From positions 1 to 14,774 of the forward strand of contig CAJOKY010000023.1 in NCBI GenBank assembly GCA_905235425.1: 14,774 nt of DNA, written 5' to 3'. Under the pieces are notes generated by a model, which worked only from the letters and a program-made list of their open reading frames with translations, ran no database searches and was not told the DNA's origin. Source of the DNA: an uncultured Selenomonadaceae bacterium (GTDB lineage: Bacteria; Bacillota; Negativicutes; Selenomonadales; Selenomonadaceae). The first letter of the stretch is position 1, and each line of letters opens with the position of its first letter. This document shows positions 1-7,675 of this stretch, piece by piece. A program made the translations under genes and the position numbers.

Positions 1-680
1 TTGCCTAAAATCTGCGCGGCAGTCGGGAAGTCGGGACCTTTAATCTTCTCCATTAAATCGCCTAATTCCGCGTCGGGATTGTCGATTAACATTAAAGTAG
101 CGTCGATAACCTCACCGATATTATGCGGCGGAATGTTAGTTGCCATACCTACAGCAATGCCGGACGTACCATTTACCAAAAGCTGTGGAAATTTCGCGGG
201 CAGTACGGAAGGTTCTTTAAGTGATTCGTCGTAGTTAGGCGTAAAGTCTACTGTATCCTTTTCAATGTCCTGCAACATAAGCTCGGAAATCTTGGACATA
301 CGAACTTCGGTATAACGCATTGCGGCGGCAGAATCGCCGTCAATAGATCCAAAGTTACCGTGACCGTCTGCCAGCTTGTAGCGCATGGAAAAATCCTGCG
401 CCATACGTACAATGGCGTCATAAACCGAAGTGTCGCCGTGCGGGTGATATTTACCCAAAACTTCACCGACAATACGCGCAGATTTTTTATAAGGCTTGGT
501 ACTCGTCATGCCGGCTTCCTGCATCGCGTACAAAATGCGGCGGTGTACCGGTTTCAAGCCGTCGCGAACATCGGGAATTGCACGTGACACTATTACCGAC
601 ATTGCATAATCTATATAAGAATATTTCATTTCGTGTTCAAGATTTACGGGTAAAATTTTTCCCGTGAAAAGATCACTCAC
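1..680 (-). CDS. gyrA: DNA gyrase subunit A, N-terminal part (cut by the left window edge)
   Basis: Gyrase A is the DNA-breaking and rejoining subunit of the A2B2 enzyme that adds negative supercoils. About 226 codons are visible, beginning MSDLFTGKILPVNLEHEM, typical of the family. Visible motifs are VSRAIPDVRDGLKPVHRRIL (about 31-50), the quinolone-determining segment HPHGDTSVYD (79-88) and AAMRYTEVRM with catalytic Tyr near 123 (Tyr122 in E. coli). The position equivalent to E. coli Ser83 is Thr84, followed by Ser85; Asp88 is retained. The phrase NGTSGIAVGMATNIPPHN fits gyrase better than topoisomerase IV ParC, but the C-terminal gyrase box lies outside the window. I chose the GTG at 680 because upstream codons lose family similarity and an internal ATG at 629 would drop conserved residues. 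Its RBS is unusual and listed separately. It follows the terminator of the envelope cluster and has its own promoter. Confidence 0.93.
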   Translation of the reverse strand, partial: MSDLFTGKILPVNLEHEMKYSYIDYAMSVIVSRAIPDVRDGLKPVHRRILYAMQEAGMTSTKPYKKSARIVGEVLGKYHPHGDTSVYDAIVRMAQDFSMRYKLADGHGNFGSIDGDSAAAMRYTEVRMSKISELMLQDIEKDTVDFTPNYDESLKEPSVLPAKFPQLLVNGTSGIAVGMATNIPPHNIGEVIDATLMLIDNPDAELGDLMEKIKGPDFPTAAQILG

Positions 681-733
681 TAAAACGCGCCGCCGGTAAT
701 TGTTGCGATGAAAAGGCGGCGCACACCTCCTTT
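681..733 (-). promoter_or_regulatory. Candidate split ribosome binding site of gyrA with intervening hairpin
   Basis: A strong Shine-Dalgarno (AAAGGAGGT; GGAGG at 726-730) lies 45 nt before the GTG start at 680, too far for normal initiation. Between them is a perfect 8-bp inverted repeat, GCGCCGCC/GGCGGCGC (687-694 with 715-722), with a 20-nt loop. If the hairpin forms, 9 nt remain between GGAGG and GTG (723-725 plus 681-686), close to the usual optimum. No ATG, GTG or TTG in the gyrA frame lies nearer the Shine-Dalgarno. The sequence facts are direct; the idea that the hairpin brings the two halves together is inference. The hairpin is followed by only four Ts on the minus strand, so it could alternatively act as a weak attenuator. 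Confidence 0.55.
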
Positions 734-734
734 A

Positions 735-763
735 TTGATTTTTCTATAGCTGAATATTATAAT
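735..763 (+). promoter_or_regulatory. Possible plus-strand promoter reading into the structured region
   Basis: TTGATT at 735-740 is separated by 17 bp from a perfect TATAAT at 758-763. This is a good sigma-A-type match and would start an RNA near 770 on the plus strand, opposite to every gene here. Such a transcript would run through the structured region to a run of seven Ts at 927-933. The segment is AT-rich, so a chance match is possible. Confidence 0.4.
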
Positions 764-764
764 T

Positions 765-935
765 AAAATATCGGGAAAACGGTTGTGGCTAAGGCTTTAA
801 GGCACCCGATTAGTCACAAGACTTCAATGCTGCAATGTAGTAGCAGGGCTGTAGTCAATCAGCCGTACGCGGTGGCGTAAGCTAACTGCAAACCTATATA
901 GGGTAGTTGACGCTATCACCTCATTATTTTTTTAC
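765..935. ncRNA. Structured non-coding RNA or gyrA leader of unknown family; strand uncertain
   Basis: No gene is visible between the cluster terminator and gyrA, but inverted repeats are dense. On the plus strand: 783-792 pairs with 810-819 (10 bp, one G-U); 828-833 with 840-845 (6 bp, one G-U, loop 6); 847-851 with 860-864; 866-870 with 875-879. TCGGG at 771-775 can pair with CCCGA at 805-809 inside the first loop, making an H-type pseudoknot whose helices abut. The loop bases GTCAAT (854-859) can also pair with GTTGAC (906-911). The first two helices are fully paired only as plus-strand RNA (minus gives A-C mismatches), but 856-863 with 881-888 is fully paired only as minus-strand RNA. There are good -10 boxes for both directions, so it may be an independent small RNA, an antisense RNA, or the gyrA 5' leader. 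I do not recognise a riboswitch, 6S, tmRNA or RNase P signature. Confidence 0.45.
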
Positions 936-941
936 GCAGTA

Positions 942-969
942 ATTATATCATATTTTCGCCAAAAGTCTA
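942..969 (-). promoter_or_regulatory. Probable promoter of gyrA (or of a minus-strand leader RNA)
   Basis: On the minus strand, TAGACT (964-969, four of six to TTGACA) precedes a perfect TATAAT (942-947) with a 16-bp spacer. Transcription would begin near 935 and give a leader of about 255 nt before the gyrA GTG. It lies just downstream of the bamA terminator, so gyrA is expected to be a separate transcription unit. Confidence 0.55.
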
Positions 970-1001
970 ATTTCGACATTCATACTGATATTTCTAACAC
1001 T

Positions 1002-1037
1002 AAAAAAGCCGTCCCGTGAAGGACAGCTTATTTTTTT
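1002..1037. terminator. Bidirectional rho-independent terminator after bamA
   Basis: A 9-bp stem, AAGCCGTCC (1006-1014) with GGACAGCTT (1021-1029) and one G-U pair, has a 6-nt loop. On the minus strand it is followed by a run of T (complement of the As at 1002-1007), which ends the envelope cluster 19 nt after the bamA stop codon. On the plus strand it is followed by seven Ts (1031-1037), so it could stop transcripts from either side. Confidence 0.85.
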
Positions 1038-1055
1038 GTCGTACGATTAAAAATT

Positions 1056-3155
1056 TTAGAAACCGCCGCCGATTGTGAAATGGAAACGTCCGCCTTGTTT
1101 GCCGCGTCCATAATCCAATCTGAAAGGACCCAACGGCGTATTTAACGCAACGCCTACACCGATACTGCCGTAAATGTCGCCGCCTTTTGGGAAAAAGTGA
1201 GAATCCCACGCGCCGCCCCAGTCTGTAAATACAACGCCTTGAACTTTTTTGAAAAGCGGGAATCGATATTCCAACGTCGCAAGGAACATTCTGTTACCTC
1301 TGAATTGATCGTCACGATAACCGCGCAGGCTGTTTTGACCGCCGACTCGGAATTGGTTAAATTCCGTTAAGTCACCATGTCCCCAACCGTATGAGCCGCG
1401 CCAAGCCCAAACTTGATCGTGTTCGCCCGCTTTAATAAATTGCTGATGATCTAAAGAAAGTTTTTGAAATTTAAAATCGCCGCCTAAAATGCCGCCTATT
1501 TCCAAATCAATGGACGCCCTGCCGCCGGTAGTAGGACTGTAAATATTATCGCGTGTATCGGTCACGTGTTGCCATTCAATGCTGCGCGTCGTACCGAAAT
1601 TGTCCTTGCGCCACTGTGCGCCTTCAATGCCGCTTCTGTCTCCCGCGTTACCGCTTGAAACGTGTCTAACATATTCATCTTTGCGCTGTCTTAAGGTAAT
1701 GTAGTTTGTCGAATACTCGCTGAAAGGTCTGCTTAAAGTAATTTCGCCGCCGACATATTTGCGCATATACCTTTCTTTCAAATCGCCTTGCGTGTCGTAG
1801 TCGTAGTATTGATAGGTACGATTATAAATGCGCAACGTTGCGGCAGTTTCTTTTTTGTCAAGCCAGGGCTTACGATAAGTGAAAGTAAAGCCTTGCGCGT
1901 CACTTTCGCGAGCGCTTTTTTCATATGATACGGCAATGGAGTCACCGCGTCCCAAGAAGTTCCTGTCACTTACAATGATTGACCCTACAAGCCCTTCCGA
2001 TGCATTGTAACCTGCACCGATACCGAAAGAACCCGTGCGCCTTTCTTCAACGTTAATTTCCATAATTATAGCGTCCGGCTCCATGCCCGGCGTCATTTTT
2101 ACATTAACGTCCTCAAAAAAGCCGAGATTGTAAACTCTTTCCATTGAGCGCCGCGCCAATTTAGCGTTGAAAGGTTGACCGACTTCTTGTCGCATTTCGC
2201 GCAGTATGACAAAATCTTTGGTTTTCTTATTACCTTTAACCTTGTAACCTTCCAAAATGCCTTCGCTTATTCTAATTTTAATGACACCTTCAGGAGTCAC
2301 GTCCATATTTGCAACTTTCATCCAAATGTAGCCGTCATTGTGATACTTTTCCAAAATCGCAGTAATATTGTCATGCAAAGCGTTGCCGTTCAAAATCGTG
2401 CCGCGTTTCGTAGTTATCATATCTTCCAATTCTTCTTGCTTGTAAACTGAATTGCCTTCGATAACAATATCTTTAACTACTGGATTTTCCAGCATGTGGT
2501 AGGTTATCAAGACGCCTTCGGGAATTTCTGAAAAAGTTTGATAAGCGTCATAGAAATATCCGCTGTTACGAATAGCGTCAATGTCACGAATAGCCCCTGC
2601 CACGCTGAAAGTGTCACCCGGATGCATAAGCACGGCTGATTTTACCGACGGTAATGTAGACGCGCTTGCACCTTCAAAGTCAACGTCAACAACCGTACGA
2701 CCTTCAAACTGCGCTAAATATTTTCTATACTCCGCCTCATTTTGTGACATACGCTGATCATATTCAATTTTGCGCGGAATTCTTAAAGTGTTGTCGTTAC
2801 CTTCTGCCGCCGGTTTATTTTCATCAGCAGGCGTTGTATCTTCCGCAGGTTTATCACTTGCCGCAGTTTTATCACTTGTCGCAGGTTTATCACTTGTCGC
2901 AGGTTTATCACTTGTCGCAGGTTTATCCCTTGTCGAAGTTTTATCATTGGCTGAAGGAGTTACTTCATTTGACGGCTTAGGATTTTCAAAAGGCTTGTCA
3001 ACGGTTTCGTCTGAAGTCTGCGTACTTACTGCAGATTTATTGTCAAGGTTTTCGTTGCCGTCCTCTGCCTTAAAACCGAATAAAAGCGGCAACGTAATCA
3101 CCACCGCCCCTATAGTCATTGCCTTTTTTTTCAATAAATTTCGCTTAATTCGCAA
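1056..3155 (-). CDS. bamA: Outer-membrane beta-barrel assembly protein BamA (Omp85 family), three POTRA domains
   Basis: BamA folds and inserts beta-barrel proteins into the outer membrane. The 699-residue protein has a basic N-terminus and a hydrophobic export segment (about 13-28) without a lipobox cysteine. A low-complexity Lys/Pro/Ala/Ser/Thr/Asp linker follows (about 40-120), then three POTRA-like domains (about 153-224, 225-300, 301-372) and a 16-strand-type barrel to the end. The barrel signature LRGYR is at 610-614, followed by FRG. The last residue is Phe, as expected for outer-membrane barrels. Proteobacterial BamA has five POTRAs; shorter sets occur in other phyla. The start is TTG at 3155, supported by GGAGG at 3163-3167 with a 7-nt spacer. 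It lies 37 nt after tamB and is the last gene before the terminator. The linker carries an 18-bp tandem repeat (listed separately). Another Omp85 protein such as TamA is possible, but POTRA number, terminal Phe and locus favour BamA. Confidence 0.9.
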   Translation of the reverse strand: MRIKRNLLKKKAMTIGAVVITLPLLFGFKAEDGNENLDNKSAVSTQTSDETVDKPFENPKPSNEVTPSANDKTSTRDKPATSDKPATSDKPATSDKTAASDKPAEDTTPADENKPAAEGNDNTLRIPRKIEYDQRMSQNEAEYRKYLAQFEGRTVVDVDFEGASASTLPSVKSAVLMHPGDTFSVAGAIRDIDAIRNSGYFYDAYQTFSEIPEGVLITYHMLENPVVKDIVIEGNSVYKQEELEDMITTKRGTILNGNALHDNITAILEKYHNDGYIWMKVANMDVTPEGVIKIRISEGILEGYKVKGNKKTKDFVILREMRQEVGQPFNAKLARRSMERVYNLGFFEDVNVKMTPGMEPDAIIMEINVEERRTGSFGIGAGYNASEGLVGSIIVSDRNFLGRGDSIAVSYEKSARESDAQGFTFTYRKPWLDKKETAATLRIYNRTYQYYDYDTQGDLKERYMRKYVGGEITLSRPFSEYSTNYITLRQRKDEYVRHVSSGNAGDRSGIEGAQWRKDNFGTTRSIEWQHVTDTRDNIYSPTTGGRASIDLEIGGILGGDFKFQKLSLDHQQFIKAGEHDQVWAWRGSYGWGHGDLTEFNQFRVGGQNSLRGYRDDQFRGNRMFLATLEYRFPLFKKVQGVVFTDWGGAWDSHFFPKGGDIYGSIGVGVALNTPLGPFRLDYGRGKQGGRFHFTIGGGF
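2845..2952 (-). repeat. Six-unit 18-bp tandem repeat inside bamA (KPATSD linker)
   Basis: Six 18-bp units follow each other without gaps at 2845, 2863, 2881, 2899, 2917 and 2935. The two at 2881 and 2899 are identical on the plus strand (gcaggtttatcacttgtc) and the outer ones are degenerate. They encode six-residue KPATSD-type units in the disordered linker between the export signal and POTRA1. Unit length is a multiple of three, so copy-number change by slippage would keep the frame. Confidence 0.9.
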
Positions 3156-3192
3156 CTTCAGACCTCCTGTTATTTTTCAGGGATTAATTCAC

Positions 3193-6100
3193 CTAGAAAT
3201 TAAATTTTGCCTCAAGACCGTAAATCATTTTGCCATCTTCACGTTCAATAATTATCCCTATATTATCGTTAATGTCATATTGGAACCCGTAGCGGCTGAT
3301 TCTGTCGCCGGTAATTCCCTGTGTATATCGCAACATAATTTTATTGGAAATGTACTTGCCGATAAATACGTTAAATTCATTTTCGCGTTTATTATGGTCT
3401 TCGTCATTGGTATCAAAGGCTGAACCCGTGCCACGTGTCACGCGGAATTGGTCAAATCCCAGCGTGCGGCGTACTGCATCTTCTACATCACCAAGTAAAC
3501 TCATCTGCAAGCCAATTTCTAAAACGTCAGCCGAGCTTAACTTCATATTGGCGCCCTTTTGGTAATTTTCGCGCAGTGTCAAAAGCTGAATAATTTCTGT
3601 CTCCGTCATTTCGGGACTGGAACTAAGTTTGACTGTCATATTGTTAAGTGTACCGTCTACATTGAGAAAGACCGTTGTTTTAGATATTTTGTTTTCAGCG
3701 GCAAAGTGTATCGACGGGAAGAATGAATCCATTTGATTGAAATGCGCTTCGCCTTCCTTAATGTCGAAGACGCTGTTAATATATGTCAACGTGCCGCCGC
3801 GCTTTACCTTAATTGAGCCGGACTGTCTGGGATGCAACGTAGAACCTTCAAAATGCGCCGAGCCCGTCAAGTACATATCGTATAAGTGAGAGCTGTAAAG
3901 GTGAACTTTTTCACCAAGATTTAAAGAAACGTCCAAACGTATGCGCGGCAAAGGTTCATCTGAATCGGGAATTTCCGGTACGCTGATTGTACATTTATCT
4001 AAATCAATATGTCCCTCAATCTTAGGTATCTTTCCGTTGAAAGAGTCAATTTCACTCACGGTAAATTCCGCGTTCAATGGTCCCTTGAAAAAATCACTGC
4101 GAATGTCAAGATCATCCGCTTTTAAATTGAAATTATAACCGTTCAATGATAAATTTGCAAAATTAAATCCGCCGCTTAGATTAAAATTTCCATTACCGAT
4201 ATTGCCGGTGAATTTTCCAATGTCGAATCTGTCATCTTTGAACAGCGTCGAAATATTTATATGCTCAACCGGACTTGACATATATTTAATTTTAACGGTG
4301 CCGTCATTTAAAATAATTTGCCCGTTCACCTTCGGCATAGCGGCAGTTCCCGTAATCGTAACACTGCCGTCCAATTCTCCTGCCGCCCAATCTATTGCCT
4401 TGCTGACTACGGGGAGCAAACTTAAATCCGCGTCGTTAAGCGAAACTTTTACGTTCATCTGTTCATTAGTCGAAATATTTTCGCCGGGATCTATGTACAA
4501 CGCCTTAACGGGAATTGTACCTGCCGCACTTGCCTTGTAAAGTTTACCGGCAATTTCGCGCTGTATAAAAAGTTCATTAACGTCGAAAATCCAATCTTTA
4601 AGCGTAACTTTAGCTTGAAGTAAATCAAAATCCGCACCGCCTGCACTGCCTTCAGCCGTTAAAGTCGCATCCATTTCGGGATTAAACGCCGTGCCGCTGA
4701 CCTTCGCGTTTATGTTAGTCGTACCCGTAACGTCTAAATCCAATCCCGCCGCGCCGGTGAACATTGCCAATTCCAAATCGTGCGAAATTAAATTTAAATC
4801 CAACACGCCGTCTTGATCCATTGTTCCCGTGAGATTAAATTCGCCTTTTTCACCTTGCGAGCCGCGCAGTTTGTTAAAATGAATTATATCATCCGCCGTA
4901 ATTTCCAATGCCACGTCGTGAATATCGTGACCGCCTATCGTGCCTTGCGGAATATCGCCGGTAATTGTAAAGAAAATTTCTTTCAATGAACCGATTAAAT
5001 CAATTTCACTGTTCAATTTACCGGTAATCGGCAGAGTCTTTTTATTGGCAAGCGTCATAAGCGCCGGAATATCGGCATTTTTCAGTGAAAGTTTGCCTTG
5101 AAAAATTTTTGTAGCGGAATTAAGCTTTAAATCCATTTTAACATTGCCGTCGCCTTGATTGAATCGGAAGTCATTAAAAATGACCTGCGGTCCGATAACT
5201 TCAATCTGCCCGTGTACGTCGGTTAAATCTATACCGTTCAAATTAAGCTCCGGCGAAATAAATTTACCGTCAAAATACGGCATGTCAACCGTGCCTTGCA
5301 ATACGCCTTCAAAAGTCCCGTGACCTTCAGCGTAATAGTCTTCCGGAAATTGCGATTTAAAACGTTTCAAGCTGATATCTTGACCTTGTACCACGAAGTC
5401 AAGCGCACCGGTATTTTTATCAAATGTCCCGTCCAAAATTATATCCGCCATTGGAGAGGTGACATAAAAATTTTGCAGGCGTAACTTGTCGCCTTCGTAA
5501 AAATAATCTCCCTCCATGCCGCTTATCAAAATGCCGTGATAACTGCCGTAATGAATATTGACGTTGCCGACGACGTTGGGATTGTCAATCGTGCCGGTGA
5601 CTTTGACTTTGTTCGTAATGTTGCCGGTGATATCTTGATCCGGTGCAACAAGCGCTATAATGTCTTCAACGCGTGCATTCGCCGTATCAAGTTCCAAGTC
5701 AATATTCCTGTCGCCGGTAAGTTCCACCGTGCCGCCGAGCATCTTCCAAATAATTTTGCCGTCCTTGTCTAACGTGAAGTCGGTTATATTTACCGCGTCC
5801 AAGCCGCCTGTCGCATAAAGCTTAATCGAATCATAAGGCTGTTTAAAAAGCAGACCTTTTAAATTTTCACCGTGTCGTGAATTGTCGACGGCAGAAAGGC
5901 TTAAATCAAATTGCGGCTTATCAAGACTGCCGTAAACCTTGCCGCTTAAATCTGCAATACCGCTTACGTCAATTTTCTCATCCAAATTTCTAAGCCGTGA
6001 CAAATCGACGTGAGAGGCATAAAAATCTAAATTTAACTTTGAACCGTCAGCTATAGTACCTTCAAAACCAACGGCGCCGCGATTAGGCAATATCGCATTG

Positions 6101-7572
6101 AAGTTATCGATTTTCAAAATTTTGTTATCGTAGTAGAAAGAAGTTTTCGCGTCGTTTATGTGAAAGTTGGAATAATCTGCGCGGGAGGTATGAGCACTGC
6201 CGTAAAGCTTAAACTTCGATAAATCAGCACCTTCACCGTTTAATGCAACGTCGGCAGAAATTTTAGCGCTTAAATCAACGTCTGAGCCTGCAAAGCTTAA
6301 AAGATTCGCGGCGTCAATATTTTCAGCTTTAACATGCGCATTGTACTTTAAAGTCGGCGTGGAAATCTCAACGTCGCCGGTAATACCGCCGCCGAAAGTT
6401 TCAGCGCTTACGTCAGTCAAATAAACCATATCGTCGCCGTAGTTTAGGTGCACCGATAAATTGTTCGCGGAAAAAGTATCATAAGCCGCGAAGGGCGAAA
6501 AAATATCCGCCTCAACATGCGGACGTTTTGTCGTGCCGTTAAAGTGCGCCGTAAAAGATGCCGCGCCTTGCACGCCGATATTTGGGATAATCGCCGCAGG
6601 AGCAAAGCTTTCAGATTCTGCGTAGATATCAAAAAAAGGCTCGTCGGTATCCGTGCGAATTTTGCCGGACGCCGTCGCCTGCTGATTGTTTGCCGTAGCG
6701 TATGCGTCAAACCAAACTTCTTTTTCATTCCATGTGACATTGCCGTTAAGATTTTCAATGTCGGTATCTTCCCACTTAACGGCGGCGTTTTGCACTTCAG
6801 TTTCAGCAAGGTAGGTTAAAATATCGCCGCGCCTGCTTAAATATATTTTCGGCTTATTCAAAGTGCCGCGATTAATCGTCAAAGCGTCGGGCAAAGTCCC
6901 TTCCGGCAGGTACGGCAAAACCTTTACCGCGTCAACCGTATCAATTCGCGCATTTATAACTTGATTGTCAAGACCGACAATTCCCGTCGCGTTTACGTGT
7001 GAACCTAAAGTATTTGCGCCAATCTGCAAATCTATAGCGTTTAAATCCGCGCAGTCTGCCGTTGCCGCAATGTCTGTAACAGAAATATTTTTGCCGTCAA
7101 ATTCGGCATTAACGGCGCTGTCGGCAACGGTAATTTTTGCACCGAAATTACTTTCGCCCTCGCTTTTAACCGTAATATCCTCGACATTCCAAGAATTATC
7201 CGTGCGCTTTTTTAAATTCACTTTAGCGCCTGTAACGTTAATTTCGTCGATAGCACCGGCGCCGTCATCGTACAAGCCCAAAAGTTTAAAGGAAATCTTT
7301 GCCGTGTCAGCTGTAGCAATGTATTCAGAATTTTTATCAAAAATTTCAATGTCGTGAATGGTGATTGAACTGCCTTGAAGTTCAGACCAATTCACTTCGT
7401 CAAAGTCAACCTTGCCGATTTTTATGGGAGTGCCTAAAAATTTAGACGCCTTCTCTTCAACTTGAGTAAGGGCGTCTTCTATGAGAGCCTCGCGATGTGA
7501 ATTTATGTAAAGCCCGCCGGCTATCGCAATGCCGCTCAATATGCCGCCGATAACTTTTACAAATTTATTCAC
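3193..7572 (-). CDS. tamB: Inter-membrane bridge protein TamB (AsmA-like / DUF490 C-terminal domain)
   Basis: TamB-family proteins are inner-membrane-anchored and extend a long beta-groove across the periplasm; current models give them a role in phospholipid transport to the outer membrane. The 1459-residue product starts with a single uncleaved membrane anchor (about 5-23). An AsmA-like stretch (FLGTPIKIGKVDFDEVNW, about 45-62) and very long repetitive beta-rich sequence follow. It ends in the conserved C-terminal domain with SNKIMLRYTQGITGDRIS and a final FNF. E. coli TamB is 1259 residues, so this version is long. The start is GTG at 7572 with AAGGA 8-12 nt upstream. The stop at 3193 is 37 nt before bamA, and tolC lies upstream. 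Direct tamB-bamA linkage without a recognisable tamA suggests TamB works with BamA itself, which is inference. No frameshift is visible. Confidence 0.93.
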   Translation of the reverse strand: MNKFVKVIGGILSGIAIAGGLYINSHREALIEDALTQVEEKASKFLGTPIKIGKVDFDEVNWSELQGSSITIHDIEIFDKNSEYIATADTAKISFKLLGLYDDGAGAIDEINVTGAKVNLKKRTDNSWNVEDITVKSEGESNFGAKITVADSAVNAEFDGKNISVTDIAATADCADLNAIDLQIGANTLGSHVNATGIVGLDNQVINARIDTVDAVKVLPYLPEGTLPDALTINRGTLNKPKIYLSRRGDILTYLAETEVQNAAVKWEDTDIENLNGNVTWNEKEVWFDAYATANNQQATASGKIRTDTDEPFFDIYAESESFAPAAIIPNIGVQGAASFTAHFNGTTKRPHVEADIFSPFAAYDTFSANNLSVHLNYGDDMVYLTDVSAETFGGGITGDVEISTPTLKYNAHVKAENIDAANLLSFAGSDVDLSAKISADVALNGEGADLSKFKLYGSAHTSRADYSNFHINDAKTSFYYDNKILKIDNFNAILPNRGAVGFEGTIADGSKLNLDFYASHVDLSRLRNLDEKIDVSGIADLSGKVYGSLDKPQFDLSLSAVDNSRHGENLKGLLFKQPYDSIKLYATGGLDAVNITDFTLDKDGKIIWKMLGGTVELTGDRNIDLELDTANARVEDIIALVAPDQDITGNITNKVKVTGTIDNPNVVGNVNIHYGSYHGILISGMEGDYFYEGDKLRLQNFYVTSPMADIILDGTFDKNTGALDFVVQGQDISLKRFKSQFPEDYYAEGHGTFEGVLQGTVDMPYFDGKFISPELNLNGIDLTDVHGQIEVIGPQVIFNDFRFNQGDGNVKMDLKLNSATKIFQGKLSLKNADIPALMTLANKKTLPITGKLNSEIDLIGSLKEIFFTITGDIPQGTIGGHDIHDVALEITADDIIHFNKLRGSQGEKGEFNLTGTMDQDGVLDLNLISHDLELAMFTGAAGLDLDVTGTTNINAKVSGTAFNPEMDATLTAEGSAGGADFDLLQAKVTLKDWIFDVNELFIQREIAGKLYKASAAGTIPVKALYIDPGENISTNEQMNVKVSLNDADLSLLPVVSKAIDWAAGELDGSVTITGTAAMPKVNGQIILNDGTVKIKYMSSPVEHINISTLFKDDRFDIGKFTGNIGNGNFNLSGGFNFANLSLNGYNFNLKADDLDIRSDFFKGPLNAEFTVSEIDSFNGKIPKIEGHIDLDKCTISVPEIPDSDEPLPRIRLDVSLNLGEKVHLYSSHLYDMYLTGSAHFEGSTLHPRQSGSIKVKRGGTLTYINSVFDIKEGEAHFNQMDSFFPSIHFAAENKISKTTVFLNVDGTLNNMTVKLSSSPEMTETEIIQLLTLRENYQKGANMKLSSADVLEIGLQMSLLGDVEDAVRRTLGFDQFRVTRGTGSAFDTNDEDHNKRENEFNVFIGKYISNKIMLRYTQGITGDRISRYGFQYDINDNIGIIIEREDGKMIYGLEAKFNF

Positions 7573-7633
7573 AAAGTTTTTCCTTTCAGTTAAAACATCA
7601 GCTAAAGAATAATTAAGAACTAAATTTTCTGTT

Positions 7634-7673
7634 CCCTAATCCTAATCCTAATCCCTAATCCCTGATCCCTACT
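7634..7673. repeat. Heptad-type intergenic array between tolC and tamB
   Basis: Six consecutive units on the plus strand: CCCTAAT, CCTAAT, CCTAAT, CCCTAAT, CCCTGAT, CCCTACT; two have lost one base. The array ends 2 nt from the tolC stop codon (7676-7678). The rest of the 103-bp gap (7573-7633) is AT-rich, has no convincing promoter or terminator, and contains the tamB RBS. It belongs to the same family as the arrays at 10711, 12290 and 13469. Confidence 0.8.
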
Positions 7674-7675
7674 TT

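Noticed and set aside
703..725. Small leader peptide starting at a GTG next to the gyrA Shine-Dalgarno and ending over the gyrA start
   Set aside because: The GTG is only 1 nt from GGAGG, too close for initiation, and the peptide shows no recognisable leader features; the hairpin explanation fits better.
765..935. Assignment as 6S RNA because of a GCCTTAAAGCC stretch
   Set aside because: It is only a short resemblance to part of E. coli 6S. The long single hairpin with central bubble could not be drawn, so the family is left open.
2845..2952. Tandem repeats as a CRISPR array
   Set aside because: Units are contiguous, in frame and without spacers; they encode a protein linker.
2770..3423. 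A 217-codon open frame on the plus strand
   Set aside because: It lies opposite bamA and the 3' end of tamB. Its repetitive Leu/Ser/Val text is the reverse of the KPATSD repeat and it has no family likeness.
7634..7673. Telomere-like repeat meaning a linear chromosome end
   Set aside because: The array lies inside an operon between tolC and tamB with intact genes on both sides.
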